64,000 nt of DNA from Volvox africanus (lineage: Eukaryota > Chlorophyta > Chlorophyceae > Chlamydomonadales > Volvocaceae). The position numbers and the translations under genes are program-made. The DNA lies in NCBI GenBank assembly GCA_030268105.1, contig BSDZ01000028.1, forward strand, positions 1,264,001 to 1,328,000, written 5' to 3'. The notes beneath the pieces are model-generated. The model searched no databases. It saw nothing but the letters and a program-made list of their open reading frames with translations, and was not told the DNA's origin. Below, in pieces: positions 23,627 through 35,115 of this stretch (the first letter of the stretch is position 1; each line of letters opens with the position of its first letter).

Positions 23627-25194
23627 GGCCGCAGGGCGGGGTCTGCGCTTACGGTCTGACCCGGAAGCCAACGGACTGGTTATTGCTTATTCAGATGTCC
23701 GAGCGACAGGGGCCGGTGGGGGTGGGGCTTTCACGAGCAGGGCCCGTTTGGGATTTGAAGCTGAGGTTGAGAAGGACGGCGCGGGCGGCCAGAGCGGGCC
23801 CCAGACGAGGGTGGAAATAGCTTGGCTGGGAAAGGATAGCGGACCCGGTCACATGAACAGGAATTCAATGCCGGCTATTTCGACCTCCGAACGCAGAGGT
23901 GGGACGGCAATGAAAGGCTTCTTTTCTTCGACGGTGTGACAGAGCGCTGGTCTGTTGCGGCGTTGGCTCTGTTACGAAACGGCGTGTTGTGAGGAGGAGC
24001 TCACCCGAATGGGTCAGTGTTTGCGACGGTGTGGAACTAGATTAACTGGGCTGTGGAGCCAAAGAATGACCGACTTATTGCATCCAATTCAAGTCTATGC
24101 CGCTTTGCCACACAGGGAAGGGAGTAGTGGCGCCAGTTGCGCTGAGTGTTTACGTGCGTATCTTTGGGGCAGGTCTCTGGTTACCTGGGTAGGCGACGCA
24201 TGTGATCCTGCAGTGGGAAGGTCGTTTTGGTATCCGGACGTGACGCTGTAATTCCGACCAGGATGGTGAGTCGAACTCCCTTGTTAGGATTGTCGGGGTT
24301 GGCGTGCAAGACGCGTCGAATAGCTGGTATCCCAACCCTGGCAAATACCTGCCAGGAGGATGGCGTTCAACGACGTTCAGTCTCCACCTTCGGTACATTC
24401 TTTGCATCAGTACCATGTCCTCGTGATTGCCGTCGTATTTTATTTTGTGGCGATGGCTTTATCATGACTCTTAATGGTGTGCCTGTCGCACCTAAATCCG
24501 CTGGACAAGGGTACGTGCTGCTCACTTGCCTGCGGTTTTAATGATGCTGCGGCAAGTTCGTGCCAGGATTAGGTCCTGAAGTTATCGTCTATCCTAGTCC
24601 TACGTTAGCAAAAGGCCAGTGCATAATACACGGCAAATTCCGACGCACAGCTGCATGATATTTGCTTATTGCCGAATCAAGGCAAACACATACGATACGG
24701 CAAGCACGAACACAATATATGATCCCCCTTACGGGTTAAGGTCATTTGTGATGTTGCCCGTTTTGACTTAATCCTGGACGGCTGACAAGGAGCGGTTAGG
24801 CGACAGTTTCCTGGACGTACGAAACGTTAAAGCATGCGCTGCGCAGGTTACTTAGTAGTTTGAAAACTAAAATTCTTCAGCATCGTAACTTTTGAGAGTT
24901 AAGGAAAGAGCTTACGTTATTAACGACGCAGGACGCCGCCGATCTGAGCTGCATAAATGCAGAAGCAAACAATTGAAAGAACATCGTGATTATAAATAAT
25001 TGCTTAAATTAATTATGTAAAATACTTTGGTTTAAGAAGGTATCTCCCGCCCTTTCCCGTAATCTTGCTCTTTGGGCGAGACCGGGAACATTTGCCAGGT
25101 TTACTTAATATGAAGCTGTGGGTGGAAAATTAAACTTTACGTAGATTCGTTCGTTCACGAGACCTTATTCAATTCATCGGTTGTGCGCTCGCAG
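23627..25194. other. spacer between NEDD1-like gene and RPC9
   Basis: Presumed 3' UTR of the NEDD1-like gene followed by AT-rich sequence from about 24550. A TGTAA at 24247 is a possible polyadenylation signal. Short frames at 23955-24541 have no recognisable motifs. The first exon of the RPC9 gene should lie near the right end but was not found. Confidence 0.4.
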
Positions 25195-26308
25195 GGTGGA
25201 GGTGAACGCCGGCACCATATGTAACTCCGAACTCTTCCATGTATGTGGAATTATTTTTGGCCGGAGCTCGACATAGTGCGATCACTCGTGTGATATGGGA
25301 AGCTACTGTGCCATTGAGGTTTGGGTAGCAGCGGGGGAGCAGGTGTCTTGTCTCGAACGAGATGCGACACCGGATGGTGCTGCGGCCCGAAGCTGCGGTC
25401 TTAGGGAATTATACGGGCACATTAGTGAGCAATGGCGTCCATGGGGTAATGCAAGGCTAAATGTTCTTTCCATGCAAATCATCCACAACAGGTATTAGCC
25501 GAGCGGGGTGCGGATGGCACTGGGAAGGCAACCATCGTCGAGAGGCTGGTGAGTTTTGTGGGTCGAAGTCCTTGGAATGCTAAACTCATAAGGCATATGC
25601 GCGTCGTGTTCACAATGGACCCTTGGCGAAATCTTTGAACCGGGCAGACGTCGTATAAAATCTGATTTTGATATCTGTCTGATCAAACATTCTACAGCAT
25701 CATTCACCAGCGCCGTTGCAAGCCTTATGAGTTCTGAAACCCTTCATGACAGGCATATCAGTATATTTCTTCCCAACCTGTCCAGCCGCTGACGCCGAAG
25801 CAGCTTCAAGGGTTCTTCGATGTCCTGCAGGTACGACCAGCGGTCGTACGTAGGCGCCTTAGGTTTTTCGGGGGAATCATCCAAATTCGGTCCATGTGCC
25901 AACAGGGACAACAGATTCCAACCGAGGGTACTACACAGTCCAAAATTACTGTCAATCTCCCATCCGCAATTATGATGCTTGCAAAGAAGAACGTCCCTTT
26001 GAACAGTGGACTCGGAGGATTTAGCAGTGACTGAAAGATTATCCTGTCATTACACGTTATATCAATTGTCAGATGGTAACTGTTTCCCGGACCCACCATC
26101 GCAGCCCTACAACTTGTCCCGAGGGGAGCTGATGCAGCTGGCCAATCTGGCACCGCGTAGCCCGGTGGAGGTTCACCTCGTGATAGCGGATTGTGACGTT
26201 CGACTCGGGGATGAGGGTGTGGAGGCCATCCTGGCGGCGGTTGCGGAGCGCTTGGCCAAGGAGGAGGAAGGGGCCGATGAGGCGGCGGTAATTGCCATGT
26301 CGGAGTGA
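25195..26308 (+). CDS. RPC9: RNA polymerase III subunit RPC9 (Rpb4-like), first exon missing from model
   Basis: Four phase-consistent exons: 25195-25240, 25492-25548, 25786-25830, 26105-26308. Read together they give VEVNAGTICNSELFH, VLAERGADG, PLTPKQLQGFFDVLQ and the diagnostic core NLSRGELMQLANLAPRSPVE followed by VHLVIADCDVRL. This matches the RPC9/CRCP family: an N-terminal helix that packs on RPC8, and an HRDC-like core with Leu-x-x-x-Glu-x-x-Gln-x-x-Asn-Leu-x-Pro. RPC9 forms the stalk of RNA polymerase III with RPC8 and takes part in initiation of tRNA and 5S RNA genes in the nucleus. It ends in an acidic tail, EEEGADEAAV. The exon with the start codon (at least Met plus two bases) lies upstream and is not identified. 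About 118 residues are seen, close to the usual small size of the family. Confidence 0.75.
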
Positions 26309-27493
26309 GAAAGTGACGTGCGCTTTGGCACATCAGTGAGAGGTGATCGATTATCCAGGGCTCTGGTGTATTGATGGGTTCAACGTTTTGGGGCTGATCC
26401 CTATCACGCCTAAGCTAGTGGCTAGGGTCTAGACCACAAACATGTTTATGTCTCTTTCTTGGCCTTCTAGCCTGCCTACAAATCCGGTGTCACTAGCATC
26501 ACCCGTAGCACCTATTGCCAATGAAGTTATCAAATTCCACACTGGCGTTAGCACCGGCAAAGACACCTTAGTTCCATGAAGACGAGACATATGCTTGCTC
26601 TGAGAGTAACACGCAGTATAATTCCGGACTATTCAGTGGTGGTGTTGGAATGGGGGGGAAGCGAGCAAGTCCAGGATCGTCTCCGAGCTGATTCGTATGG
26701 TGGATTGTTGAATCTGTTTGCGTGCACGTTTGTCTGTTTTGACGTCAACTTGAGGGGGTAGTTGGTTGGGTATTGAGAGTTTATGCACGCCACTGAATCG
26801 CGCATTTCGCCGTCTTAAAGCGTCAGGAGCATGGAAGCAAGCCAAACTTCTCGGCGTTTCGTGCCCCACTTCTTCTCTCCTTCATATCATTTACAAATTC
26901 CCTAACTTCACTATAGGCGATTTGTTGTTGTTGTTGTTGTCACAAGCTTCATGAGCTCGTAAGGCCCGTACGAGCCAGGAGGCTCAAAGGACCACGAGAA
27001 CTTGAGAACAAACGAAAAAAGATTAAGAAAAGATATTAAAGGACCAAAGAAGAAAACCGAGGAACAAGAAAAAAACGTATATATTTAAATCGTCAGATAG
27101 CGGTGTCATTTTATAAAGATTTGGACTCACCGTGCGGCCTGCCTCGATATACACATTTGTACGGCACTCGATTTTCTATGCAACAATCGACGAGGTCGCA
27201 CGAGCGAAATCCTTGCTATAATATATAACTTCAGTAACATTCTATCATCCAGGCTATTGCAACGTGACGCTATTCCTATTGAGAATCACCCGACGTTGAA
27301 GTCTGTTTGCGGAAGCAACCCCGCCCGGATGATGCGGCGAAAGTGAGTTACACCACTGAATGATAAAACATAACATAATATATCTCAAATGATGGAGGTA
27401 CATTTGCGGGAGTTGGCTGTACCGATGGCGACCTCTCTACTGCCGACAATCCTGTTTTTAATTAGCTGACGTGTTGCCACATTAGCTTTTGGG
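26309..27493. other. spacer between RPC9 and RNase HI
   Basis: AT-rich, with a short GTT run at about 26921-26939. A purine-rich stretch (26995-27080) and scattered TA-rich sequence are seen. No gene, repeat family or RNA is recognised. Confidence 0.5.
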
Positions 27494-29551
27494 ATGCGTG
27501 GGAATATCGGCGCTTCGATGCGGCTCCGAGGGGAAGTATCAACCGCATCTGTACACCAAGGCTCCGGAGCTTCGGCAACCACGAACACGCAAAACACGAT
27601 GCAACCAAAGACTTTCCTGTCCATAATCTGGAGAATATCAGCTTCTAAACCTGAATCCTGCAACGGAAAAATAAACAGGATGCGAGCTTTCGCGTCCACC
27701 TGGGAACGTACATGCACTGACTTACCACGCAACATTTCCACAAGCAGCAAGCCAGCCCTCGTAAAATCATGTAGCTTAGGGTTTCCAGCCCAGGGACGAC
27801 GGTTGGCGTCGGTAATACCTGGCGATGCCAACTGCTTCACCACCAGCCTCGTCGGCGCAGGACGTGTATCCCGCTGCGCTTCGTGCACCGCAGCCGCCGC
27901 CATGGGTGAAAGGTGGGAGCCATCTTCACCAGCGGGATTTCTTCTAGGTGATATTAACGATGACGATGACGACGACGATAAAGGAGGAGCGGAAGAAGGC
28001 TTAGGGGCCGATCTGGGTCGCGCGAGCAGCAAGGGTCGGGATCGGCGTCGAGGCGGCCCTGTGTATGCAGTCGCTTGCGGTCGGAAGGTGCGAGCCAATA
28101 GAGACGGGACTTAGTTTTACATTCGTTATTAACCCGGTGGTACGCCGTACGACTAGTCAACGGCATTCGTGAACTGCAACTAACGTCGCACCGCTTGGAA
28201 GTCAGAACGATGTGAATGGATGCGATTCATGAACATGATGGAGTGCAACACAAAGGGGTAACGTGAAACATAACCAGTGTCGTGACTCCCTCGCGCCTTC
28301 ACACTGCGTCATCGAAGTGCTTTGATTCCCACCTGGGGTTCAACTTGCTTCCACGTAAATGATATCATCGACTTGTCACAGATGGGCATATTCTACAAAT
28401 GGGAGGAGGCGGAACTGGCGGTACGGGGCTTCAGCGGCGCGGTCTACAAGTAAGGGACTGTCCGTGGGCCCGTATGGCGCGGCGAGCCGTACGTGGGGAA
28501 GCTGCTGGGTAGCTGGGAAGCTGCTGGATGCTACTTCACGACCCACATCTCTCCTCATGTGGTTTCAAACTGGGCGAGTGGTTGAGGGGCGTCCACACGG
28601 CTTTCCCCGTCAGCAACTTGGGTCGATTGATCGAACATCTGCTGCAAGCCTCACAGCCTCACAGCCTCTCCCGTACGAGCAAGGTGTTAACCATCGACTA
28701 AAATAGGACAATAACTCGTACAAAATCTCTCGTACAAAAAAGTCGTACTTAAGGAAGCAAATCCGTTCCTACTTCTATGTTCACTTATTTATCTCGTAAA
28801 CCCGGGTGCAGCCCACGCCCACGCGGGCCGCATTGCTCTTTTCCCTTTCACTTCCCATTTCCGCCAACCACCTAACGAACCAACTAACAGGAAATTCAGT
28901 ACGGAACGGGCGGCACGAAGGTTCATAGAATCACGTACTGCCCCGAGTGCCAATGGAGGCGGCGAGCCCGGCTCGGCTGCATCCGCCAACGGCAGCGGTG
29001 CGCTTCCCGTTACACTCAAGCCACAGCCCTCACCGGAGCCCATAGGGCCCTTCTACGCAGTCGCCCGTGGCCACCAGGTAAGAGGCGGCCTCCATGGAGG
29101 AGGAGGCGACAGATCTCGACATTACTCGGGAATCAACCTTGGATCGTGGAAGCGCTTCGTCCCGGGCTCAATTTGAAACGTGGCACCACCCCCTATATCT
29201 GGTCTAAAACCCTAAAACCCTAAAACCAAGCCCAAAACGCCGCCACGACACTCCCCCGTGTTCGCAGTCCGGTGTCTTCCTGAGCTGGGCTGAGGCGAAG
29301 GCGGCGGTGCAAGGCGCCGCGGGGGTCGCGTACAAGTGAGTTAATCACTTTCACCTGAGTAGTTGGTTAGTCGGTTAGTTGGTTAGTCGAGTAAGGACAG
29401 GACGTAAGCTATCCAGACTCGTCACGACTCTTAAAAGAAGGCTCTTAAAAGAAAACCACTATAACCATATGCTTGGTTGACGACACGGCATGTGGCAGTG
29501 TCGCATGCTGTGTCGTCAACCAAGCATATGGTTATAGTGGTTTTCTCTCCC

Positions 29552-29584
<33 letters not shown>

Positions 29585-32500
29585 GCCTTCCTGTCTGCCC
29601 GTCGTCATCCATTCTTTCTCGTATTCCGTACATTGGCGCAGGCGTTTTAATACTCGAGCGGAGGCGGAGCACTTCCTGGCGCAGCACCGTCAGGCGCCGC
29701 CGCCGCTGTCGACGCACACCAGAGGCGCTCCGGAACCAGCGGAGGCTGCAGGCCCCGGGCCCGGTTTAGGAAAGTCTGTGAAACGGCCGGGGAGGCGGAG
29801 GCGGAAGGAAGAAGCCAGGTCCGGGTCCGATACGGCCGCCGCCGCCGCCGCCGTCACAGCTGCACCCGCCGGCGTGCTTAACGAAGATCGATTCGATGTT
29901 GTACGGAATAAGGCAAATGGTGACGGCGGCGGCGGCGGCAGCAGTAGCGAGTGCTGTCAACTGACCGAGGGGGCGGCAGTGGACGGTGAGGTGCAGAAGC
30001 CCCTTCTATTGGTTGCCGAGGCGATGGAGGCAGCGGTTACTTCACACACAGCCACAGACTCACTCACGAACACAGCTACGGGCAGTTTGTGGCCTCCGGG
30101 GCAGCTGCCAGAGGGGTTAGCCATGGGTTGTGTCAATGAGGTACCCGACTGGTCGACGGAGTGGCAGGGCGGTCCCGCGCCCACCTACTACGCCGTTGCA
30201 AGGGGCAAGCAGGTAGGCGGCCGGTTGAGCGGGAGGTTTGGGAGGTCGGCACCAACGAGTCTGCGTGTGTGTGTGTGAGTGAGGGGAGATATGGGGGTTA
30301 TGAGCGGTCTAAATACGGGGGCCGCCACCACCAACGGGGTGTGGTACATCAGTTTTGACGATGCCTTCATTCGCCTTGAAGCTTCATCTCCCCCGTCTAC
30401 GTAAAGGGCAGACGGGGCCAAGAGGCCCCTCATTTAGCCCCGCACTGCGTTGTGCCTTCCATGTGCCGCAACCTGCACAGCATCTCTCCGCGTATTCTGT
30501 TGTATTTCTCTGTGTGTATGTACGAACATCCATGAACATCCCATGTACGGCATTTGCACAATGTACGGCACACGGATAAGTACGGCCCCCCCGCGCAGGT
30601 TGGTATATACACTTCGTGGGCGGACGCGCGGGCGGCGGTTGAGGGCGTCAGCGGCGCGCAGTTCAGGTGCGGGGCCCTATGGCTCGAGTTGCCCGGGGCC
30701 CCCTGGAGCGCGATTGTGCGAGTGATATCAGGTTCAGCTGCATCGTGATTTGATCGATGTGCACTCTGCCCCCCATTTGCTCTGTGCAGCGGCCCAAAAC
30801 GTTAGGGCTTCCTGTGACCCATGGGTCCGTTCCCTCTCCATACGTCCCCGCCTTTGCGCCTCTGCGCCAATGTCGTTACGGTATTTGACCCATGTCAGTC
30901 CCTCCTGCTGCTGCTGTTAGGGCGTTACGGGTCCTCCCTTCAATGCCTGCAGGCGGTTCAAGAGGCTGTCGGAAGCTTACGCCTTTCTGACACTGGCTTC
31001 ACCGCAACAGCAGCAGCAGCAGTTGGAGGTTGGGCCCAACCACAACTCCGTACCAGCAGGCGAGGCGAGGCGCCTCCCCGGAGGGGTTTCGATCACTGCC
31101 GCCATCTCTCGTACTAATGAATGTAACGGTGATGGTGGGTCGGCAGTCGGCTGGGATATCCAAGACGGCGGCATCAAGATGGACGGCGGCGTTGATGCTG
31201 GCGGCGGCGGCGGAAGAGGAGGAGGAGAAGGTCATGCCGCATGCAGTACAATAAATACACGCTGCTGTTCAGATAAAGAAGCTGAGCAGCTGCATGACGG
31301 GGAGGGAGCGTTGTCTGTGCAGCGGGCTAGAGTGGGGGTGAAGGCGGCTGCGAAAGCGACGGCAGAGGCGGAGACAATGACGGCGGAGGCGTCATGTGGC
31401 TCATCGGCGGTGGCCGAAGCGGAGGTGATTGCGGAGACATGGGAGCAGCAGCAGCAGCAGCAGCAGCAGCTGAAAGATGATGAGGGGGGGGAGGAGATGA
31501 TGATGGAGGAGGAGGAGGAGGAGGAGGAGGAGGAGGAGGACGGGGAACTCTTGGATTTCGGAGGTTTGACCGGCAAAGTGGATTCGTCGCGGACGTACAG
31601 ACTGGTACGGTAGTTATATGGGGATGGGGAGGATGGACACGGGCTGGGTTTCGGGACGCTGCAGGGGTGGCGGCAAGGAGGGAGGGAGGACAGGAGGGAG
31701 GGAGGACAGGAGGGAGGTTTCGGGGTTCTCGAGATGTATGGTATTCGACATCTTGCGTGCGAATGAGCCTGCTCTGCGCCAGCTGTTAGTACGACTTGCT
31801 GACCCAACCCGTTCGTGGTGACGTCATGGACTTGAACTTGGACTACGACTCTGATGCACCTGCTTCTGTTCCTCTGCCCCCACGGTCTCGCCCATGACTG
31901 CGACTGCGACTGCGAAAACCCTAAAACCCCAGGAATTTGATGGTGGGTCGCGCCGAAACCCGGGCGATGCGGGTTTCGGAGCTGTGTTGGTTGATGTGGT
32001 TAGCGGGCGGCACGTGGAGTACGTCGCTGGGCCGCTGTCGAGCAGTAGTAACAACGTGGCGGAGTGGAGTGCTCTGGTGGCGGGAGTGCAGGTGGGGCAG
32101 GATAGGGAGGGACCTGAGGCCGGACGGAGGCCCGTGCTGAGCGGCACCAGGGCGGGCGAGGCGAGGGTTGGGGGGAGCTGAAGGACGTGTCCGGGTGAGG
32201 GAAAAAAGACATCAAAGATATAAATGTTGTGCACGGAGTTGCGCTTTCAAGTCATGAAAGATGCGCTTGTACGGCCTTCAGGTGGCGATTGACATGGGTG
32301 TACGACATCTTGTCGTACAAGGGGATTCGGAGCTGGTCTGCCGCCAGGTGGGTGGGCGAGTGGGTCATGCGGGGTGTACGTGTTTGTTGTGTAGTAATGT
32401 GTTTTTCCGTACGCCAACGTGGGAGTGATGCGCCCTCACGGCGGCCCCGTGTGTTCCTGTGCTGGGTCCTTTGTTCCACACAGACAGACAGACACACAGA

Positions 32501-34095
32501 CAGACACACGGACACGGGAACACACACACCTCTAAGTCTGCGACCTGCTCTTGTTCGCAATCTTGGGCTGTATTGGCGCAGTCTTTAACCTCTTATTTAC
32601 CGTCTCAAATACGTGGCGTCATGGTGCCATTGTAGCTCTCCTAGGACTGGCTCCCCAGACTGATTGCCACTGCCACTGCTACTGCCACTGCTGCTGCCGT
32701 TAGGTGTCCGGGCGTTACGGAGTCAATACCCCCGCGCTACAGCCGCTCGCAGCCCGGGTGTGCCGTTTGCGCGGGAAGTTGGATTCCTTTGACGTGGTGC
32801 ACGTACCCAGGTGCTCCAGAGGGGAGGGGGGAGGGAAGCAAAGGAGGGAAATATCGGTGTGTGTGTGTAACACGGTTTGGGCCCCACATTTAGCTCCCTT
32901 CCCCCGAAGGGGGAGGGAGCTCATGTAAGTATAATTCGAGTGTTTGAAAAGTGGAAAATATCATATAATAATAGAATATAAAAGATGAAAACGCCAAGGC
33001 GTGGCTGTGTATTTGTGATTATGGGTGTGATGGTTTGCATGATTCCATCCGTCGTTTTTTCGGTTGAAGCTCTCATCTTACCTCTCAAATACGCAATAGA
33101 CAGCGTGTCGTACACTGGCGATCCGTGCCGTACGTATGCTCTCCATTTGATCATTTTGTCTTTTTCAGATCTGCCAACGCTGCTGCGGACCTGTTATCCA
33201 ACTTAGCTATGGACGCGGAGGAGGTGGTGGCGGCGGTGGTTTCGGAGCATTCCGTTGAACCACCCTCAGCGGCCGCTGGCCTGCAGCCACGGCGACGGAG
33301 GCGGGTGCAGAAGGAGCTCCGAGACCATCTGCAGCCCATTATCCGGGTAGGGTACGACCACTGAATATGCAGTTATCTGTCGTACGCCTGCCCAATTTCC
33401 CCCCTCCCCCCTCGTGTGCAGCGTACCCAGCCTTAGTGAAATGCTTTGAGTCCCATGTGAGCTGTTGGCGCCCATCCGTATTAGGTTGTCGTGGCGACGA
33501 TGTGGGTTGCCAGGGGGGCGTAACTGAGGACTCCGTCCCATGGGTTGGTGTGCCCTGGCCCGTTCGTCTTCCCCGCGAGCCAACGAATGAAATCGCTCAC
33601 TGCAACATGAGCTGTTAGATTGTGTATGTATGCGTGTGTATGTGTGTGTATGTGTATGTCTTGTGCATCCCAACGCGTTTGTCAGGAGCGCTCTGATTTT
33701 GATCCCGGCCATGTCAGGAATTGGGGGAGCCTGCGCTTCAAGGTGCCCGGGCCGCTATCGCCGCCGCCGTGACCGCCGCCACCACCCTTTCCGAGGCCGC
33801 CTTGGAAACCACCAGTGGGACCGAAACCGCCTGCTTGGCACCTGCGTCTGAAACTGTGGCGGTGCAAAGCTCGGGCGGAGGCCCGGGGACTACTCCGGGG
33901 AAAAGCCGGTCAAGGCAGGAGGGCTCACCGACGCCGCCGGCTGGTGCTGGAGGCAGGCACGGCCGGCGGGTGCAGGTGCTCGTGACCGAGTGCGCGCCGC
34001 CAGTGGCGGCCCGTGGGTCAGTCGCGGGAAGCATGGAGGACTTCAAGCGTGTGCTGATTGCGATGGCTTGTGTGAGTCATGGACTACTGGAGTAA
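27494..34095 (+). CDS. ribonuclease HI with three N-terminal hybrid-binding domains
   Basis: Twelve exons: 27494-28087, 28382-28449, 28891-29077, 29268-29335, 29642-30212, 30599-30666, 30953-31604, 31933-32091, 32261-32347, 32704-32810, 33169-33346, 33718-34095; 1038 residues if the start at 27494 is used. Three copies of the RNase H1 N-terminal (viroplasmin-like) fold occur, at about 188-240, 273-325 and 485-540: each has a YAVA-R/C-G tract (VYAVACGRK, FYAVARGHQ, YYAVARGKQ), a 68-nt exon (GIFYKWEEAELAV, GVFLSWAEAKAAV, GIYTSWADARAAV) and a K/R-F box. The catalytic domain is at about 737-875: FDGGSRRNPGDAGFGAVL, NNVAEW, GDSELV and SANAAADLL supply Asp739, Glu780, Asp811 and Asp861, the full set. 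It should cut RNA in RNA-DNA hybrids. An acidic Gln/Glu/Gly-rich linker separates the third copy from the nuclease. ATG 27902 is an alternative start, and the N-terminus could be an organelle-targeting or a nuclear form. Confidence 0.85.
29204..29227 (+). repeat. short interstitial telomere-like repeat (CCCTAAAA)
   Basis: Two CCCTAAAA units flanked by partial ones lie about 40 bases before an RNase HI acceptor. A second short tract (aaaaccctaaaacccc) lies at 31916-31931, just before the acceptor of the catalytic exon. The unit equals the known Chlamydomonas telomere repeat TTTTAGGG read on the other strand. Confidence 0.8.
29451..29545. repeat. long perfect-type hairpin, 42-bp arms, in RNase HI intron
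   Basis: Arms 29451-29492 and 29504-29545 are reverse complements over 42 positions with a single mismatch, and the loop is 11 bases. The hairpin lies inside the intron 29336-29641 and is followed at once by a CTGT microsatellite. It could be a MITE-like foldback element or a small-RNA precursor; I see no flanking target-site duplication. Confidence 0.95.
29551..29584 (+). repeat. CTGT tetranucleotide microsatellite
   Basis: About eight tandem CTGT units directly after the hairpin in the same RNase HI intron. Confidence 0.95.
30816..30827. repeat. palindrome GACCCATGGGTC, copy 5
   Basis: A perfect copy in the RNase HI intron 30667-30952, far from the cluster at 8-13 kb. Confidence 0.97.
31505..31541 (+). 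repeat. GGA trinucleotide repeat coding for poly-Glu
   Basis: A run of GGA/GAG inside the RNase HI exon 30953-31604 that codes for about a dozen glutamates in the acidic linker before the nuclease domain. Confidence 0.9.
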
Positions 34096-35115
34096 GAGCT
34101 TCGTAGGATTAAAAAGCGAAAAGTTATCATGGCGTTGGTGGCGATGAGGTAGGGAAGATGTTCCAAATGTTCATATTTGGAAGATTGGGACTACAGCTAT
34201 GATGCAAGGATGATCTAAGCAAGAGAAGGGATGAGCTTACACATTTTTGAGTGTTGCAAATGGACTACATAAGCAAGCCTCCTGCTGGCGACGGCTGCGC
34301 AAAGCTGCAGGCTGGCTGTTGGAAATCCTCTCTAGCTTTCAGGGGGGCTCATGTTCCAGCGGCGGTGCGGCAGAGGAGCATTTTGCATCAGGATTGTGTG
34401 ACGGAATTAGATTGGAACGCACTTAATCAATACGACATCGATTCGCGGGGTTCGAGGAATTTTGATAGATATGCGTGAGATATGCATGCTATCTTTCCTA
34501 TATATTAGATATAAATATACACGTTTAGTATATCCTTACCAATTTATTTCAGTTTAAGCATATTTGTAATTATCTCAATGATCCTGCCCCGCGGCGTTGC
34601 CGCGGTACAACACAGGGAGGCGAAAGAGGTTTTATTTGTAAAACCTCACACGCACGCATTTCCCTGCTAAATATCTGTGCTTTGATCAGGGTAACCAGAT
34701 AACTGGGTTTTAAGGGCGTCTCCGTACGACATAAAATTGGACTTAAAGTCATAACCGAGCAATGGGAAGTTACACATAAAACTCTGAACACGGAATGGTG
34801 CTGAATGCGCAAAACTTATTCTTGGCGCTAAGCTGGAGACCAACAGCATTTCGGACGTCACTAAGGCTGTGTGTCGACGATAGGGCGACTTACTTTTGGA
34901 TTCAGTCAATGACATACTTGCGTTAACTTAGAGCCATCAAAACATTTTGTGGACTTCTTGGCGAGACTCGTATGGCATGTGACAGAACATTTCCGCTGGC
35001 AGCCATAGGCTCTCGCTTTGGTGCGCTGGAGTGGAACAAATTACTATTATACAAGCTCATTTAAGCAGAACAGCTGCACGATTTGTTGGGCAAATTTGCT
35101 TTTGTGAGGAGACGA
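34096..35115. other. spacer between RNase HI and CDPK
   Basis: AT-rich. TGTAA at 34565-34569 may be the RNase HI polyadenylation signal. A GC-rich stem (CCGCGGC, loop GTT, GCCGCGG) at 34589-34605 stands out in AT-rich surroundings. No gene is recognised. Confidence 0.45.

Noticed and set aside
27385..28098. 237-residue minus-strand frame
   Set aside because: The plus strand carries VYAVACGRK ending at a donor and joins in phase to the next RNase HI exon, so the minus frame is a shadow.
31232..31807. 191-residue minus-strand Ser/Pro/Cys-rich frame
   Set aside because: Antisense of the acidic linker exon of RNase HI.
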